Source: Roseivirga sp. UBA6052 (GTDB lineage Bacteria; Bacteroidota; Bacteroidia; Cytophagales; Cyclobacteriaceae). Taken from it: 64,000 nt of DNA. Where the stretch lies: NCBI GenBank assembly GCA_002427755.1, contig DIYO01000004.1, positions 434,001-498,000 of the forward strand. The letters are read 5' to 3'. The notes under the pieces were generated by a model that searched no databases, was not told the origin of the DNA, and saw only the letters and a program-made list of their open reading frames with translations. Shown one piece after another: positions 6,594-16,336 of this stretch. The first letter of the stretch is position 1, and each line of letters opens with the position of its first letter. The translations under genes and the position numbers were made by a program.

Positions 6594-7901
6594 TTAATAC
6601 TCGTTTTTGTCGTGGAAATCGTCCATTAATAGGCCCTTAGTTTTATCAAGGAGCTTACTAAAGAATTCTCCACCTCCTTTATTCACTTTTTGCTCTTTCC
6701 TTTGAGGATTGGCCTGTCCATTCTCTACATAGCGATTTTCTCTTTCGTCTAATGCTCTGAAACCTGCAAGCACTAATCCCACAGTAGTCGCATACATTGG
6801 ACTTTTGATTGCTTCAATCTTTGACTTACCTAAATGCTCGTTCGGGAATCCGATTCTTGCATCCATACCAGTCATATATTCAAAGAGCTGCTGCACATAA
6901 GCCAATTGCGAACCACCACCAGTGATTACAATACCTCCAGCCAGTTTATTTCCTAATCCAGAAGTAATGATTTCAGCATGAACCAATTCAATGATCTCTT
7001 CCATTCTGGCTTCAATGATATGAGCCAAGTTTCTGATTGAAATCTCTTTAGGAGGCCTGTTTCTCAATCCTGGGATTGAGACGATCTCATTCGGATTTGC
7101 TTCTTCAGCTATCGCTTTTCCAAATTTGGTTTTTAATAGTTCAGCCTGATTTTGCATTACTTTTAACCCCTCTTTGATGTCGGTAGTAATGATGTTACCA
7201 CCAAAAGGAATTACAGCGGTATGACGAATGATACCGTCATGGAAGATTGCCACATCTGTAGTACCACCCCCGATATCTACAAGGCATACACCTGCTTCTT
7301 TCTCTTCGTCAGAGAGCACTGACATACTTGATGCTAGGGGCTCTAGAATCAAATCATCGATTTCGAGTCCACCACGCTTCACGCATTTATTGATATTTCT
7401 AATGGCGTTGGTCTGTGCTGTGATGACATGAAAATCTGCTTCGAGTTTCACACCAGACATACCAACAGGATCTTTGATACCATCCTCATAATCCACAATG
7501 TAATCTTGTGGCATTACATGAATGATTTCACAACCCGGAGGCATAACGATTTTATGAATATCATTCGTTAAACGATTGATATCTTCTACTGTGATTTCAT
7601 CATCTACTCTATCTCTGGTAATGCTACCATGGTGGATAGATGACTTAATGTGTTGACCTGCGATCCCCACATTAACCACATTAATTTCAATTCCTGATTG
7701 TTCGCTGGCTTCAGCAATGGCCCTTTCTATGGCCATAATGGTTTTGTCGATGTTGGTAACAATTCCTCTGATTACCCCATCAGACACGGCCTTGCCCATT
7801 CCCAGTACTTCGAGCTTGCCGTACTCATTTTTAGTCCCAACAATAGCACAGATTTTAGTTGTACCAATGTCTAGTCCTACTACGATTTTGTCTTGTTGCA
7901 T
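6594..7901 (-). CDS. ftsA: Cell division protein FtsA
   Basis: FtsA is the actin-like ATPase that ties FtsZ filaments to the membrane and recruits later divisome proteins. It begins with the phosphate-1 loop VGLDIGTTKICAIVG, has the phosphate-2 motif VDIGGGTTDVAIF and the adenosine motif GGIVITGGGSQL, with the SHS2 (1C) domain between. The C-terminus ends in KLLDKTKGLLMDDFHD, an amphipathic membrane-targeting type helix. I chose the ATG at 7901 (435 residues). An in-frame GTG at 7916 would add five residues and overlap ftsQ. It lies in the dcw operon directly after ftsQ and before ftsZ. Confidence 0.97.
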   Translation of the reverse strand: MQQDKIVVGLDIGTTKICAIVGTKNEYGKLEVLGMGKAVSDGVIRGIVTNIDKTIMAIERAIAEASEQSGIEINVVNVGIAGQHIKSSIHHGSITRDRVDDEITVEDINRLTNDIHKIVMPPGCEIIHVMPQDYIVDYEDGIKDPVGMSGVKLEADFHVITAQTNAIRNINKCVKRGGLEIDDLILEPLASSMSVLSDEEKEAGVCLVDIGGGTTDVAIFHDGIIRHTAVIPFGGNIITTDIKEGLKVMQNQAELLKTKFGKAIAEEANPNEIVSIPGLRNRPPKEISIRNLAHIIEARMEEIIELVHAEIITSGLGNKLAGGIVITGGGSQLAYVQQLFEYMTGMDARIGFPNEHLGKSKIEAIKSPMYATTVGLVLAGFRALDERENRYVENGQANPQRKEQKVNKGGGEFFSKLLDKTKGLLMDDFHDKNEY

Positions 7902-7908
7902 GGCGTTA

Positions 7909-8676
7909 TTATTCACAAATGATTTGGTCCTTAAATGCTACGTTTACCCTGTCATAGGTATTCCAACCCTTGGTTGGCATAATCTGCTTGAAGAAAATCT
8001 TCAGCTTGTTAAACTTCTTTTCAATGTCAGTTGGTAAGCCAAATTCAAGGCGTTGATCTCCAACTTGAGGATACATGACTATGTGCTGATTGCGCTCTAA
8101 CACAATCTCCCCAATCTGCATTGTCCAGAAGGATTCATTAATTATGAATTGTACTAGGTCATAGATTCCTGATCCGTATTCATCTTCTAGTACATTTTCT
8201 AATTCGAATAGCTTTTGCGTTGAGGTACCCGTAATAACAGGTACTCTTGCCGTATACTTTGGTGATACCGGAAGTAAGTCTCCGTCCTCCGCGATGTAGG
8301 CGTTCAAACCGTTTCTCCCAATAATTCTAGCAATAGGCTTATTCTGAGTCGCTTTAATAATTAAATGTCCTTTTAAGTCTTTATAGACTTCCGCATCTTT
8401 TACAAAGCTGTGGCTCTCAATTCTTGCTTCAACTTCTTTGAGGCTCACTCTTCCAAATTGATCTCCCAAGATGGAATCGCCCTCGTTTTCCATTACCAGA
8501 GCCATTACATCTGACTCGTCAATAAAGAAATTCTCGTATGCATTTTCTATTTCGACATCGATCTCATCTACACGATACCCTATCGTTCGCTTATCAATAG
8601 TACTAGCCATTAAGAATAGCACTACAAAGCCTCCAACAATGCCGATTACTCTGAAAAAGGTCTCTTGCTTTCTCAT
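7909..8676 (-). CDS. ftsQ: Cell division protein FtsQ/DivIB
   Basis: The 255-residue bitopic membrane protein has a short cytoplasmic N-terminus, one membrane segment (about residues 9-26), then a periplasmic part with a POTRA-like domain (about 40-110) and a beta domain. FtsQ links FtsL and FtsB-type proteins to the rest of the divisome. Sequence identity in this family is low; the call rests on size, topology, the VxDAExYxxLxGxLxIxxxxxxPxARI stretch typical of FtsQ beta strands, and its place between murC and ftsA. The start ATG overlaps the murC stop codon in an ATGA junction, implying translational coupling. Confidence 0.9.
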   Translation of the reverse strand: MRKQETFFRVIGIVGGFVVLFLMASTIDKRTIGYRVDEIDVEIENAYENFFIDESDVMALVMENEGDSILGDQFGRVSLKEVEARIESHSFVKDAEVYKDLKGHLIIKATQNKPIARIIGRNGLNAYIAEDGDLLPVSPKYTARVPVITGTSTQKLFELENVLEDEYGSGIYDLVQFIINESFWTMQIGEIVLERNQHIVMYPQVGDQRLEFGLPTDIEKKFNKLKIFFKQIMPTKGWNTYDRVNVAFKDQIICE

Positions 8677-10046
8677 AACATCGCTTCTTTAATTGGATTG
8701 ACTAATTTATCTATATCACCTGCCCCAATGGTGAGCAGTACTTCAGGCTGTGCCTGCTTAACATTCTCTATTAAATCCTCCTTTGAGGAAATAGACTTGT
8801 TATCAATGGTAATATCTTTTAGTATCATCTCTGATGTGACCCCTTCAATTGGAAGCTCTCTTGCCGGATAGATATCTAATAAAATCACCTCATCGGCTAG
8901 CGATAGGCTTGAAGAAAATCCTTCGGCAAAATCTCGAGTTCTTGTAAAGAGGTGAGGCTGGAAGATTGCTGTGATCTTCTTACCCGGGAATAGATCTCGT
9001 ACCGAGGTTAAAAGTGCCTTAATCTCTACAGGGTGATGAGCATAGTCATCAATGAATTTCAAATCTGAAGAGTTGATAATCCATTCGAACCTTCTTTTAA
9101 CACCTCTATATGTTGAAACACCTTTCTTTATGGCTTCTTTGGATGCCCCTAACATTCTCGCTACAGTAATGGCAGCCATCATGTTTTCCACATTATGATA
9201 ACCAGGAACCATAAGCTGTAAGCCGTCTATAATCTCTGCCTGAGAAACATAATCGAAGATGAATGAACCATCTTCAATTTTTAGTTTCTCAATGGACACA
9301 CCTTGTGCGGTCAAACCATAAGTGGTTCGCGACAATTCTTTATTTCTAATCAGGTCTTCTGCCAACTCTTCCTTTATGATTAGCTCGCCTTCAGTTTTTA
9401 CCTGACCGATAAAATCTCTGAATGTATTTTTCAAAGCATCCTTATCACCGTAGATATCAAGATGATCTGGGTCTGCTGCAGTTACGATAGCATAATCAGG
9501 GAAGAGCGTTAGGAATGAACGGTCAAACTCGTCTGCTTCAATCACCGCGATGCTATCAGCGCTGTCGTTCATGATCATATTCGTCTCGTAGTTGGTAGAA
9601 ATACCTCCTAAGAATCCTGTACAATCAATCTCTGCAGATTTCAATAAATGAACCACCATAGAGGAAGTCGTGGTCTTACCATGTGTTCCTGCTACAGCCA
9701 CCGTCTTCATGCTCTTAGCAATTACACCCAAAACCTGTGAGCGCTTCATTACCTCATAGCCTTGATCTTTCAACCAATTCAGTTCAGAATGATCTTTAGG
9801 AATGGCTGGAGTAAAGACGACAAGTACGCCATTAGTGGAATTCTTAACCTTAGATGGAATAAGATCTAAGTCATCATTAAAGTGAACCTCAATATCTTCT
9901 TCTTGAAGCTTGGCAGTTAAAACAGTCTCTGTTTTATCATATCCAGATACAGCTTTCCTATTATGCTTAAACCAACGGGCTAAAGCACTCATACCGATAC
10001 CACCGATACCTACAAAATAGACGCTATGGATATCTTCTAGTTTCAA
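8673..10046 (-). CDS. murC: UDP-N-acetylmuramate--L-alanine ligase MurC
   Basis: MurC adds L-alanine to UDP-MurNAc with ATP, the first amino-acid step of the peptidoglycan stem. The 457 residues begin with a Rossmann loop FVGIGGIGMSALA, then the Mur-ligase ATP loop GTHGKTTT (120-127), the conserved EADEFDRSF and the C-terminal DDYAHHP motif. The start is a TTG at 10046: it overlaps the murG stop as TTGA, and the next ATG lies inside the nucleotide loop, so no ATG would make a full protein. It is cytoplasmic and translationally coupled to murG upstream and ftsQ downstream. Confidence 0.96.
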   Translation of the reverse strand: MKLEDIHSVYFVGIGGIGMSALARWFKHNRKAVSGYDKTETVLTAKLQEEDIEVHFNDDLDLIPSKVKNSTNGVLVVFTPAIPKDHSELNWLKDQGYEVMKRSQVLGVIAKSMKTVAVAGTHGKTTTSSMVVHLLKSAEIDCTGFLGGISTNYETNMIMNDSADSIAVIEADEFDRSFLTLFPDYAIVTAADPDHLDIYGDKDALKNTFRDFIGQVKTEGELIIKEELAEDLIRNKELSRTTYGLTAQGVSIEKLKIEDGSFIFDYVSQAEIIDGLQLMVPGYHNVENMMAAITVARMLGASKEAIKKGVSTYRGVKRRFEWIINSSDLKFIDDYAHHPVEIKALLTSVRDLFPGKKITAIFQPHLFTRTRDFAEGFSSSLSLADEVILLDIYPARELPIEGVTSEMILKDITIDNKSISSKEDLIENVKQAQPEVLLTIGAGDIDKLVNPIKEAML

Positions 10047-11158
10047 GCGATCAGTTTTACGATTTCGTCCACAATTTCTTCCGCGGCATTCGGCTTAGCC
10101 AATGCCTTAATATTTTCACTCAAGTCTTTTTGAAGAGCTTGATTATTGATCAATTGGATTGCTCTATCAATAAGCACTTCTCTCGCCTCCACATCCTTCA
10201 CTAATTCAGCTGCAGCATTATCTACTAGCGCCTTGGCATTCTTAGTCTGATGATCCTCAGCCACATTTGGCGAAGGCACAAAAATGGTAGGCTTCTGGGC
10301 AATGCTTAACTCGGAAACAGATAATGCTCCTGCTCTGCTAATGACCACATCAGCGGCTGCATAGGCCAAGTCCATCTCTCTCACAAATTCCATCAAATGG
10401 ATTCCTTGTGAATTCGAAATTGCTCCAAGCTTGGTTTTCATTTCTTCGAAATAGAAGCGACCACATTGCCAGATGACTTGAACTCCTGCTTCAACGAGTT
10501 TTTCAATCCCGGCAATCAGGCTGTCATTTAGCGTTCTTGCTCCAAGACTTCCACCGATTACAAGTAATGTTGGCTTGTTCTCATCAAGACCGAAATGCTT
10601 GATGCCGATTTCCTTTTTACCTTTTAAGTCGACAATATCTTTTCGAACAGGATTGCCAGTCATCACCACTTTATCAGCTGGGAAGAACTGATCCATATTC
10701 GGATAAGCGACACATATTTTTGAAGCCTTTTTAGCAAGGATCTTGTTGGTTAGTCCCGCATAAGAATTCTGCTCTTGAAGTACTGCAGGTATATTTTTTC
10801 TCGTGGCTGATTTTAATAATGGGCCAGAAGCATAGCCACCAACACCAACCACAGCATCAGGCTTAAATCGTTTAACGATTTGTCTACTTCTTCTTAGACT
10901 AGAAAGTAATTTTAGAGGGAAAGAGAGATTATCAAGTGTTAATCTTCTTTGAAGACCACTGATCCAAAGCCCTTCGATTTCATAACCAGCTTCAGGCACT
11001 TTCTGCATTTCCATCTTGCCTTGGGCTCCAACGAATAGGACCTCAGCATCTTGAAAACGCTCTGTAAATGAATTAGCAATGGCAATTGCCGGATAGACGT
11101 GTCCACCGGTTCCACCTCCGCTTATTATGAGTCGATATGGTCTCTTAGCTGAACTCAT
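10043..11158 (-). CDS. murG: UDP-N-acetylglucosamine--lipid I N-acetylglucosamine transferase MurG
   Basis: MurG converts lipid I to lipid II at the inner face of the cytoplasmic membrane. It has 371 residues, with the N-terminal G-loop SGGGTGGHVYPAIAIA and the GVGGYASGP loop that contact the lipid-linked acceptor. The C-terminal half holds the UDP-GlcNAc site, including GGSLGARTLN and the SRAGALSVSELS region. The size is normal for the family (about 355-370). The ATG overlaps the ftsW stop (ATGA) and its own stop overlaps the murC TTG, so the three are coupled. Confidence 0.97.
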   Translation of the reverse strand: MSSAKRPYRLIISGGGTGGHVYPAIAIANSFTERFQDAEVLFVGAQGKMEMQKVPEAGYEIEGLWISGLQRRLTLDNLSFPLKLLSSLRRSRQIVKRFKPDAVVGVGGYASGPLLKSATRKNIPAVLQEQNSYAGLTNKILAKKASKICVAYPNMDQFFPADKVVMTGNPVRKDIVDLKGKKEIGIKHFGLDENKPTLLVIGGSLGARTLNDSLIAGIEKLVEAGVQVIWQCGRFYFEEMKTKLGAISNSQGIHLMEFVREMDLAYAAADVVISRAGALSVSELSIAQKPTIFVPSPNVAEDHQTKNAKALVDNAAAELVKDVEAREVLIDRAIQLINNQALQKDLSENIKALAKPNAAEEIVDEIVKLIA

Positions 11159-12321
11159 ACAACGACTCTAGATGAATTTTTTAGTTCCCCATTCAAAGCA
11201 GACCCCTGCTCTGTTTCTCCACGGCTTACACTCAGAATAATACCCAATGACAATCCAGTGAATATGAGTGAAGTTCCACCCATACTTAAAAGTGGTAAGG
11301 TTTGACCTGTAACCGGGCCAAGGCCCACAACTACCCCAATATTTACTAAAGCTTGAATTACAATCAAGAAGGTAAGACCTGCAGAGAGTAACCCTCCAAA
11401 CGCTCGGTCACTATTGGCGACCACCCGCATTCCCCGGTAGAGTAAGACCAGGTATAAGAAGAGCACAAATACTCCCCCAACTATTCCGTATTCTTCTATG
11501 ATGATGGCGAAGACAAAATCAGCATAGGCTTCAGGAAGAAAGTTCCTCTGCACACTGTTGCCAGGGCCTTTACCCATAATACCGCCAGTAGCAATAGCTA
11601 TGTAAGACTGTTCCACCTGATAAGGTAATTCCGTACCCTCAATGAATCTTGAGATTCTTCCTTCAGCAGTAGCTCCTCTTTGACCAACTTTCAAGGCTAG
11701 TAAGCCTGCAAAAGCTCCAACGACTACGAGCATTGCCAAATACTTTACCGGAACCCTGCCTATAAAAAGCAAAAGCATACAAGCCGCAAAGAGCATCACT
11801 GCTGTTGAGATATTCGTCATGGCAATCAAACCGCAAATACCACCACACCATGCTAAGAGTGGAATTAAAGATTCTTTAATATCCGTTATATTCTGCTGAC
11901 GCTTTGACAACATAGTAGCCAATGCTGCCACCAAAGCCATCTTGGCTAAATCTGACGGCTGGAACTGGATTCCTATAAAAGGCAAAGTAATCCATCTTGA
12001 GGCTTCATTATGTTCGGCACCATAAAGCCATGCATAAATGAGCAATGGTACAGATGCTATCAGTGCATAGCGCGTTAATTTTGAATAATATCGATAGTCT
12101 ACTTTATGAGCAGCCCACATTACACCTAGTGCTAAAAACACCATTAAGGAGTGCTTAATGAGGTACTTTTCTGTATTACCTTCAGCCACTCGATACGCCA
12201 ATGACCCGGTTGCACTGTAGACAACAAGGATTCCCATTACAGAAAGGCAGATCACTACCAACCAAATGACGGGGTCGCCTTGGATATGCTTATCTGTCCA
12301 TGTTTTAATTTTCTGCATCAT
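11155..12321 (-). CDS. ftsW: Septal peptidoglycan polymerase FtsW (SEDS family)
   Basis: FtsW is the SEDS glycosyltransferase that polymerises lipid II during septation with its partner FtsI. The 388 residues carry about ten hydrophobic segments. Family motifs are visible: ASRWITLPFIGIQFQPSD, the GxGPGNSVQRNFLPEAYADFVFAIIIEEYG block with the catalytic-type acidic residues, and PLLSMGGTSLI near the end. FtsI is encoded upstream in the same operon. A start at the first of two adjacent ATGs (12321) overlaps the murD stop codon. Confidence 0.97.
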   Translation of the reverse strand: MMQKIKTWTDKHIQGDPVIWLVVICLSVMGILVVYSATGSLAYRVAEGNTEKYLIKHSLMVFLALGVMWAAHKVDYRYYSKLTRYALIASVPLLIYAWLYGAEHNEASRWITLPFIGIQFQPSDLAKMALVAALATMLSKRQQNITDIKESLIPLLAWCGGICGLIAMTNISTAVMLFAACMLLLFIGRVPVKYLAMLVVVGAFAGLLALKVGQRGATAEGRISRFIEGTELPYQVEQSYIAIATGGIMGKGPGNSVQRNFLPEAYADFVFAIIIEEYGIVGGVFVLFLYLVLLYRGMRVVANSDRAFGGLLSAGLTFLIVIQALVNIGVVVGLGPVTGQTLPLLSMGGTSLIFTGLSLGIILSVSRGETEQGSALNGELKNSSRVVV

Positions 12322-13655
12322 AAGGCTAGTACTGCTTCTTTAAATTGATTCCCTCTATCCTCATAATTCTTGAACAAGTCGAAACTTGAACAAGCTGGTG
12401 CCAAGAGCACTGTGTCTCCCGGCTCTGACAATTCTTTTGCCCAACGTACTGCTTCTAGCAAATCTGTTGTAGATTTTACTATCGGCACAATATTCTCGAA
12501 TGATGTGATCAGCTTGGAATTATCCTTTCCTAAGCAGATCAAGGCTTTCACCTTTTTCTCCACAATGGAAGTGACTAAGCTGTAATCATTCCCTTTATCT
12601 ATTCCCCCAGCAATCCATACTAATGGTGCATCGAAAGCACCTAGGGCATATTTTACTGAATCCAGATTGGTTGCCTTAGAATCATTGATGTACTGAACAT
12701 CATCTAACTTTCTAACCGGCTCAAGTCTATGCTCTGTATTCTGAAAAGTCTTTAATCCATGCAAAAGCTGCTCCTTCGTAGCACCTGCCAATAAAGCGGC
12801 ATTACCCGCAGCCATGGCATTTTGCATGTTATGTAGTCCCCGGATTGAGATATCTGCTCTGGGGGCAGATACCTCAATATCTCTAGGGACATAAAACAAC
12901 CTATCATTTTGTAAATGTGTTATCTCAGCAGCGTCTCCGCTGAGCGAAAAGGGATGTACATTCAGCCCACTTGTGGCCTTAAGAATGCCTTCCCCGATAT
13001 GGGGGTCATCCTGCCAATAGACAGCATGACGTCCCAGGTGTACAAGGTGAAATATGCGCATCTTCGATGCGATATATTTTTGAAAGTCGTATTCGTATCT
13101 ATCCAGATGATCTGGGGTGATATTCAATAGGACTCCTATTTCTAATTGTAAATCGTAACTATCATCAAGCTGGAAACTTGAAATCTCAAGCACGAACCAC
13201 TCTTTATCTTCTTCGAGCACTTGACGTGCGAAGCTCTTCCCTATATTTCCTGCTACACCTACACTGAACCCTGCTTCTTTGAGAATATGATAAGTAAGGA
13301 GTGTTGTAGTGGTTTTGCCATTGGTTCCTGTAATTCCAATGAGCTTTGCCCTAGAGAATTTTCTACCAAATTCAATCTCTGAGATAATGAGATTTCCATT
13401 GGCCATTAGCTTCTGAATAATAGGAACGGTCGGTGCAATACCCGGGCTTTTTACAACCAAGTCACTCTCCAGTATACGCTCAATAGAATGCTTACCTTCC
13501 TCGAATTCAATACCGGCATGAGACAATTCTTCTTTAAATGAAGTCTTAATCTGACCATAGTCTGAAACGAACACAGCATAGCCTTTAGCCTGACCTAATA
13601 AGGCTGCTCCTATACCGCTTTCTCCTGCTCCTAATATGGTCAGTTTCTTACTCAA
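12318..13655 (-). CDS. murD: UDP-N-acetylmuramoyl-L-alanine--D-glutamate ligase MurD
   Basis: MurD adds D-glutamate to UDP-MurNAc-L-Ala. The 445 residues have an N-terminal nucleotide-sugar domain (LTILGAGESGIGAA), the central ATPase with GTNGKTTT (110-117), NITPDHLDRY, the substrate-binding NDSKATN motif and the C-terminal APACSSFDLFKNYEDRG. The start is a TTG at 13655, immediately after the TAA of mraY with zero spacing; no ATG lies near the domain start. It is cytoplasmic and sits mid-operon, coupled to ftsW downstream through a 4-bp overlap. Confidence 0.96.
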   Translation of the reverse strand: MSKKLTILGAGESGIGAALLGQAKGYAVFVSDYGQIKTSFKEELSHAGIEFEEGKHSIERILESDLVVKSPGIAPTVPIIQKLMANGNLIISEIEFGRKFSRAKLIGITGTNGKTTTTLLTYHILKEAGFSVGVAGNIGKSFARQVLEEDKEWFVLEISSFQLDDSYDLQLEIGVLLNITPDHLDRYEYDFQKYIASKMRIFHLVHLGRHAVYWQDDPHIGEGILKATSGLNVHPFSLSGDAAEITHLQNDRLFYVPRDIEVSAPRADISIRGLHNMQNAMAAGNAALLAGATKEQLLHGLKTFQNTEHRLEPVRKLDDVQYINDSKATNLDSVKYALGAFDAPLVWIAGGIDKGNDYSLVTSIVEKKVKALICLGKDNSKLITSFENIVPIVKSTTDLLEAVRWAKELSEPGDTVLLAPACSSFDLFKNYEDRGNQFKEAVLAL

Positions 13656-14864
13656 TTATCTTAGTTTCAATGTTGCTAAAGCCATAATTGCCAACAAGAT
13701 TCCTATGATCCAGAATCGGGTGGTAATCTTAGCTTCAGGGATGTTTTTCTTTTGATAGTGGTGATGTAAAGGAGACATCAAGAAGATTCTTCTTCCTTCA
13801 CCGTATTTCTTTTTGGTGTATTTGAAATAGCTCACTTGCAGAACTACAGAGAGATTTTCAATCACGAAGATTCCACACAAAACAGGAATCAATAATTCTT
13901 TTCTGAGTACCAATGCCAAGACAGCTATGGTTCCTCCCAAGGCCAGGCTACCAGTATCGCCCATAAAGACTTGAGCGGGATATTGGTTGTACCATAAGAA
14001 ACCAACACAGGCTCCAACAAAAGCAGTACAGAATATTACCAACTCTCCTGAGTTTGGAATAAACATGACATCTAAATAGTCTGCGAAAATGGCATTACCG
14101 GATATGTAGGCAAGAATCGCTAAAGTCAATCCAATTATGGCTGAGGTACCTGCAGCTAAACCATCTATACCATCGGTAATATTGGCCCCATTGGAGATGG
14201 CCGTAACAAAGAAAATTACAATCAATACATAAATAGCAGCTGTAATCAGATCATTCTCTGTAGGGTTCAGCTTACTGTAGTCTAGCTCATTGTCCTTAAC
14301 AAAAGGGATAGTTGTAGTTGTACTTTTTACGTCTTCATAACTCAGAACCTCTTCCGTTTGTCCTCTTTGCGGTGCCTCGTCAAATTGACGTACCACCACG
14401 TTTTCATTAAAGTAGAGCGTCAGTCCTACGATTAGACCTACAGCGATTTGTCCGAATACTTTGAACTTACCTGCTAGGCCTTTCTTGTCTTTTTTGAAAA
14501 CCTTGATATAATCATCTAGGAACCCAATAGCACCGAGGAAAAGGATTGTGATCAATAGTAAGATCACATAGATATTTTCAAGTCTAGCGAAAAGAAGGGT
14601 CGGTACAACGATACCCGCAATAATGATCAGTCCACCCATGGTAGGCGTACCTTTCTTTTCGAGCTGTCCGGCCAATCCTAGATCACGAATGGTTTCTCCA
14701 ACCTGCTTCTTCTGAAGCATCCAGATTAGATTTTGACCAAAGATGATCGTAATCAGCAATGAAATTAAAGCGGCCATTCCTGCTCTAAAGGAGATATACT
14801 GAAATACCCCTGCTCCTATTAGGTCGAATTCTCGATCGAAATAATCAAATAGATAATAGAGCAT
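13656..14864 (-). CDS. mraY: Phospho-N-acetylmuramoyl-pentapeptide-transferase MraY
   Basis: MraY makes lipid I by moving phospho-MurNAc-pentapeptide onto undecaprenyl phosphate in the inner membrane. The 402 residues have about ten membrane segments. Hallmarks are GTPTMGG (72-78), the metal-binding pair Asp117-Asp118 in FLDDYIKV, NGANITDGIDGLA, GDTGSLALG and MSPLHHHYQ. A soluble insertion of about 50 residues (roughly 153-205) separates two membrane helices on the periplasmic side. It makes the protein longer than E. coli MraY (360) and, as far as I recall, is common in Bacteroidota. Confidence 0.97.
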   Translation of the reverse strand: MLYYLFDYFDREFDLIGAGVFQYISFRAGMAALISLLITIIFGQNLIWMLQKKQVGETIRDLGLAGQLEKKGTPTMGGLIIIAGIVVPTLLFARLENIYVILLLITILFLGAIGFLDDYIKVFKKDKKGLAGKFKVFGQIAVGLIVGLTLYFNENVVVRQFDEAPQRGQTEEVLSYEDVKSTTTTIPFVKDNELDYSKLNPTENDLITAAIYVLIVIFFVTAISNGANITDGIDGLAAGTSAIIGLTLAILAYISGNAIFADYLDVMFIPNSGELVIFCTAFVGACVGFLWYNQYPAQVFMGDTGSLALGGTIAVLALVLRKELLIPVLCGIFVIENLSVVLQVSYFKYTKKKYGEGRRIFLMSPLHHHYQKKNIPEAKITTRFWIIGILLAIMALATLKLR

Positions 14865-14866
14865 GC

Positions 14867-16336
14867 TTAGTCGTTCTTATGGGTTAGGTTCAACATTTCA
14901 TGTAAGACTAAGCGATCGTCAAAATCTGATCGAACGCCTTCAACTTCTTGATAGGTCTCGTGGCCTTTACCTGCCACAAGGATGATATCGCCTGGCTCAG
15001 CGAGGATTGATGCTGTTTTGATAGCCTCTTTTCTATCTTCTATTGTTAGTGTTTTTCTAAAGTTCGAAGGACTTACACCTTCTTGCATATCCTTCAGGAT
15101 ATCCATTGGTTTTTCAAATCGAGGGTTATCTGAGGTCAAAATCACCTTATCGCTCAAGTCGCAAGCGATCTTCGCCATAATAGGTCTCTTATCTTTATCT
15201 CGATTTCCCCCAGCACCGACAACTGTAATGACTTTCTCATTACCTGTTCTAAACTCTTTGATGGTCAGCAATACATTCTCTAAAGCATCAGGCGTATGTG
15301 CATAATCTACAATTCCTGTAATACCTGTATCTGTATTTACTTGCTCGAATCTTCCGGGTGCCGTATTGATTAGGGAAAGTTGCTGAAGCACCTCCTGCTC
15401 TTCTTCCCCAAGAAGAACAGCACACCCAAATACCGCTAAAAGGTTATAAGCATTAAAGTCTCCAATCAACTTAAACCAAGCATTGTGCCCAGCAATATCC
15501 AATTCTAATCCTTGCAGTGTATTAGAGAGAATCTTGGCCTTATATTCAGCCAAAGACTTAATCGCATATTTATGCTTAGATGCCTTTGTATTCTGAAGCA
15601 TTACCATGCCTCGCTTATCATCCGAATTGGTTAAAGCGAAAGCTGATGATGGTAATCCATCAAACAGCAATTTCTTCGCTTTGATATACTCGTCAAAGGT
15701 CTTATGGTAGTCTAGATGTTCATGAGAAAGATTCGTGAAAATCGCTCCACGATATTTGAGCCCGGCAATCCTCCTCTGGACAATTGCATGTGAGCTGGAC
15801 TCCATAAAACAATGGGTGCAACCTTCTGACACCATTTGTGCCAGCATCTTATTAATAGTAATTGCATCAGGTGTCGTATGCGTAGCAGGTATCACCTGAT
15901 CATTGATCTTGTTTTCTACTGTTGAAAGAAGCCCTGTGTTATAACCAAGGCCTCTGAAAAGTTGGAATAATAGGGTAACACAGGTGGTCTTACCATTTGT
16001 ACCCGTAATACCAACTAAGTCTAATTTCTCCGAAGGGTTGCCATAAAAGTTGGAAGCCATAATCCCGAGAGCTTCTAATGAACTCTTAACCGCTATGTAA
16101 GCCACACTGTCTAGAAGCGCCTTAGGCAGGTCTTCACATACAATGGCCACCGCACCTCTTTCAAGCGCAGCGTCAATGTAGTCATGGCCATCTACTTGAG
16201 TTCCGCGAGTGGCAACAAATACAGTTCCTGGCTCTACTTTCCTCGAATCAAAAGCGATAGTAGTGATGGCTGTTTCCATATCACCGGAAACAGAAGTCAA
16301 AGAGACCTTATATAATATGTCTTTTAACAATGCCAC
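14867..16336 (-). CDS. murE: UDP-MurNAc-L-Ala-D-Glu--2,6-diaminopimelate ligase MurE
   Basis: MurE adds the third stem-peptide residue. The 489 residues include the ATP loop GTNGKTT (112-118), the HTTPDA substrate motif and NLSHEHLDYH. The motif DNPR at 402-405 is the known signature for meso-diaminopimelate selection, in contrast to lysine-adding MurE, so this bacterium should have DAP-type peptidoglycan. The start is a GTG at 16336 whose G is the last base of the ftsI TAG stop. It is cytoplasmic. No murF or ddl lies in this cluster, so the final peptide steps are encoded elsewhere. Confidence 0.97.
   Translation of the reverse strand: MALLKDILYKVSLTSVSGDMETAITTIAFDSRKVEPGTVFVATRGTQVDGHDYIDAALERGAVAIVCEDLPKALLDSVAYIAVKSSLEALGIMASNFYGNPSEKLDLVGITGTNGKTTCVTLLFQLFRGLGYNTGLLSTVENKINDQVIPATHTTPDAITINKMLAQMVSEGCTHCFMESSSHAIVQRRIAGLKYRGAIFTNLSHEHLDYHKTFDEYIKAKKLLFDGLPSSAFALTNSDDKRGMVMLQNTKASKHKYAIKSLAEYKAKILSNTLQGLELDIAGHNAWFKLIGDFNAYNLLAVFGCAVLLGEEEQEVLQQLSLINTAPGRFEQVNTDTGITGIVDYAHTPDALENVLLTIKEFRTGNEKVITVVGAGGNRDKDKRPIMAKIACDLSDKVILTSDNPRFEKPMDILKDMQEGVSPSNFRKTLTIEDRKEAIKTASILAEPGDIILVAGKGHETYQEVEGVRSDFDDRLVLHEMLNLTHKND

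Noticed and set aside
7717..8037. 106-codon plus-strand frame across the ftsQ-ftsA junction
   Set aside because: Antisense to two well-conserved division genes; no start signal or homology.
14982..15305. 107-codon plus-strand frame opposite murE
   Set aside because: Antisense to conserved murE motifs, including the DNPR region.
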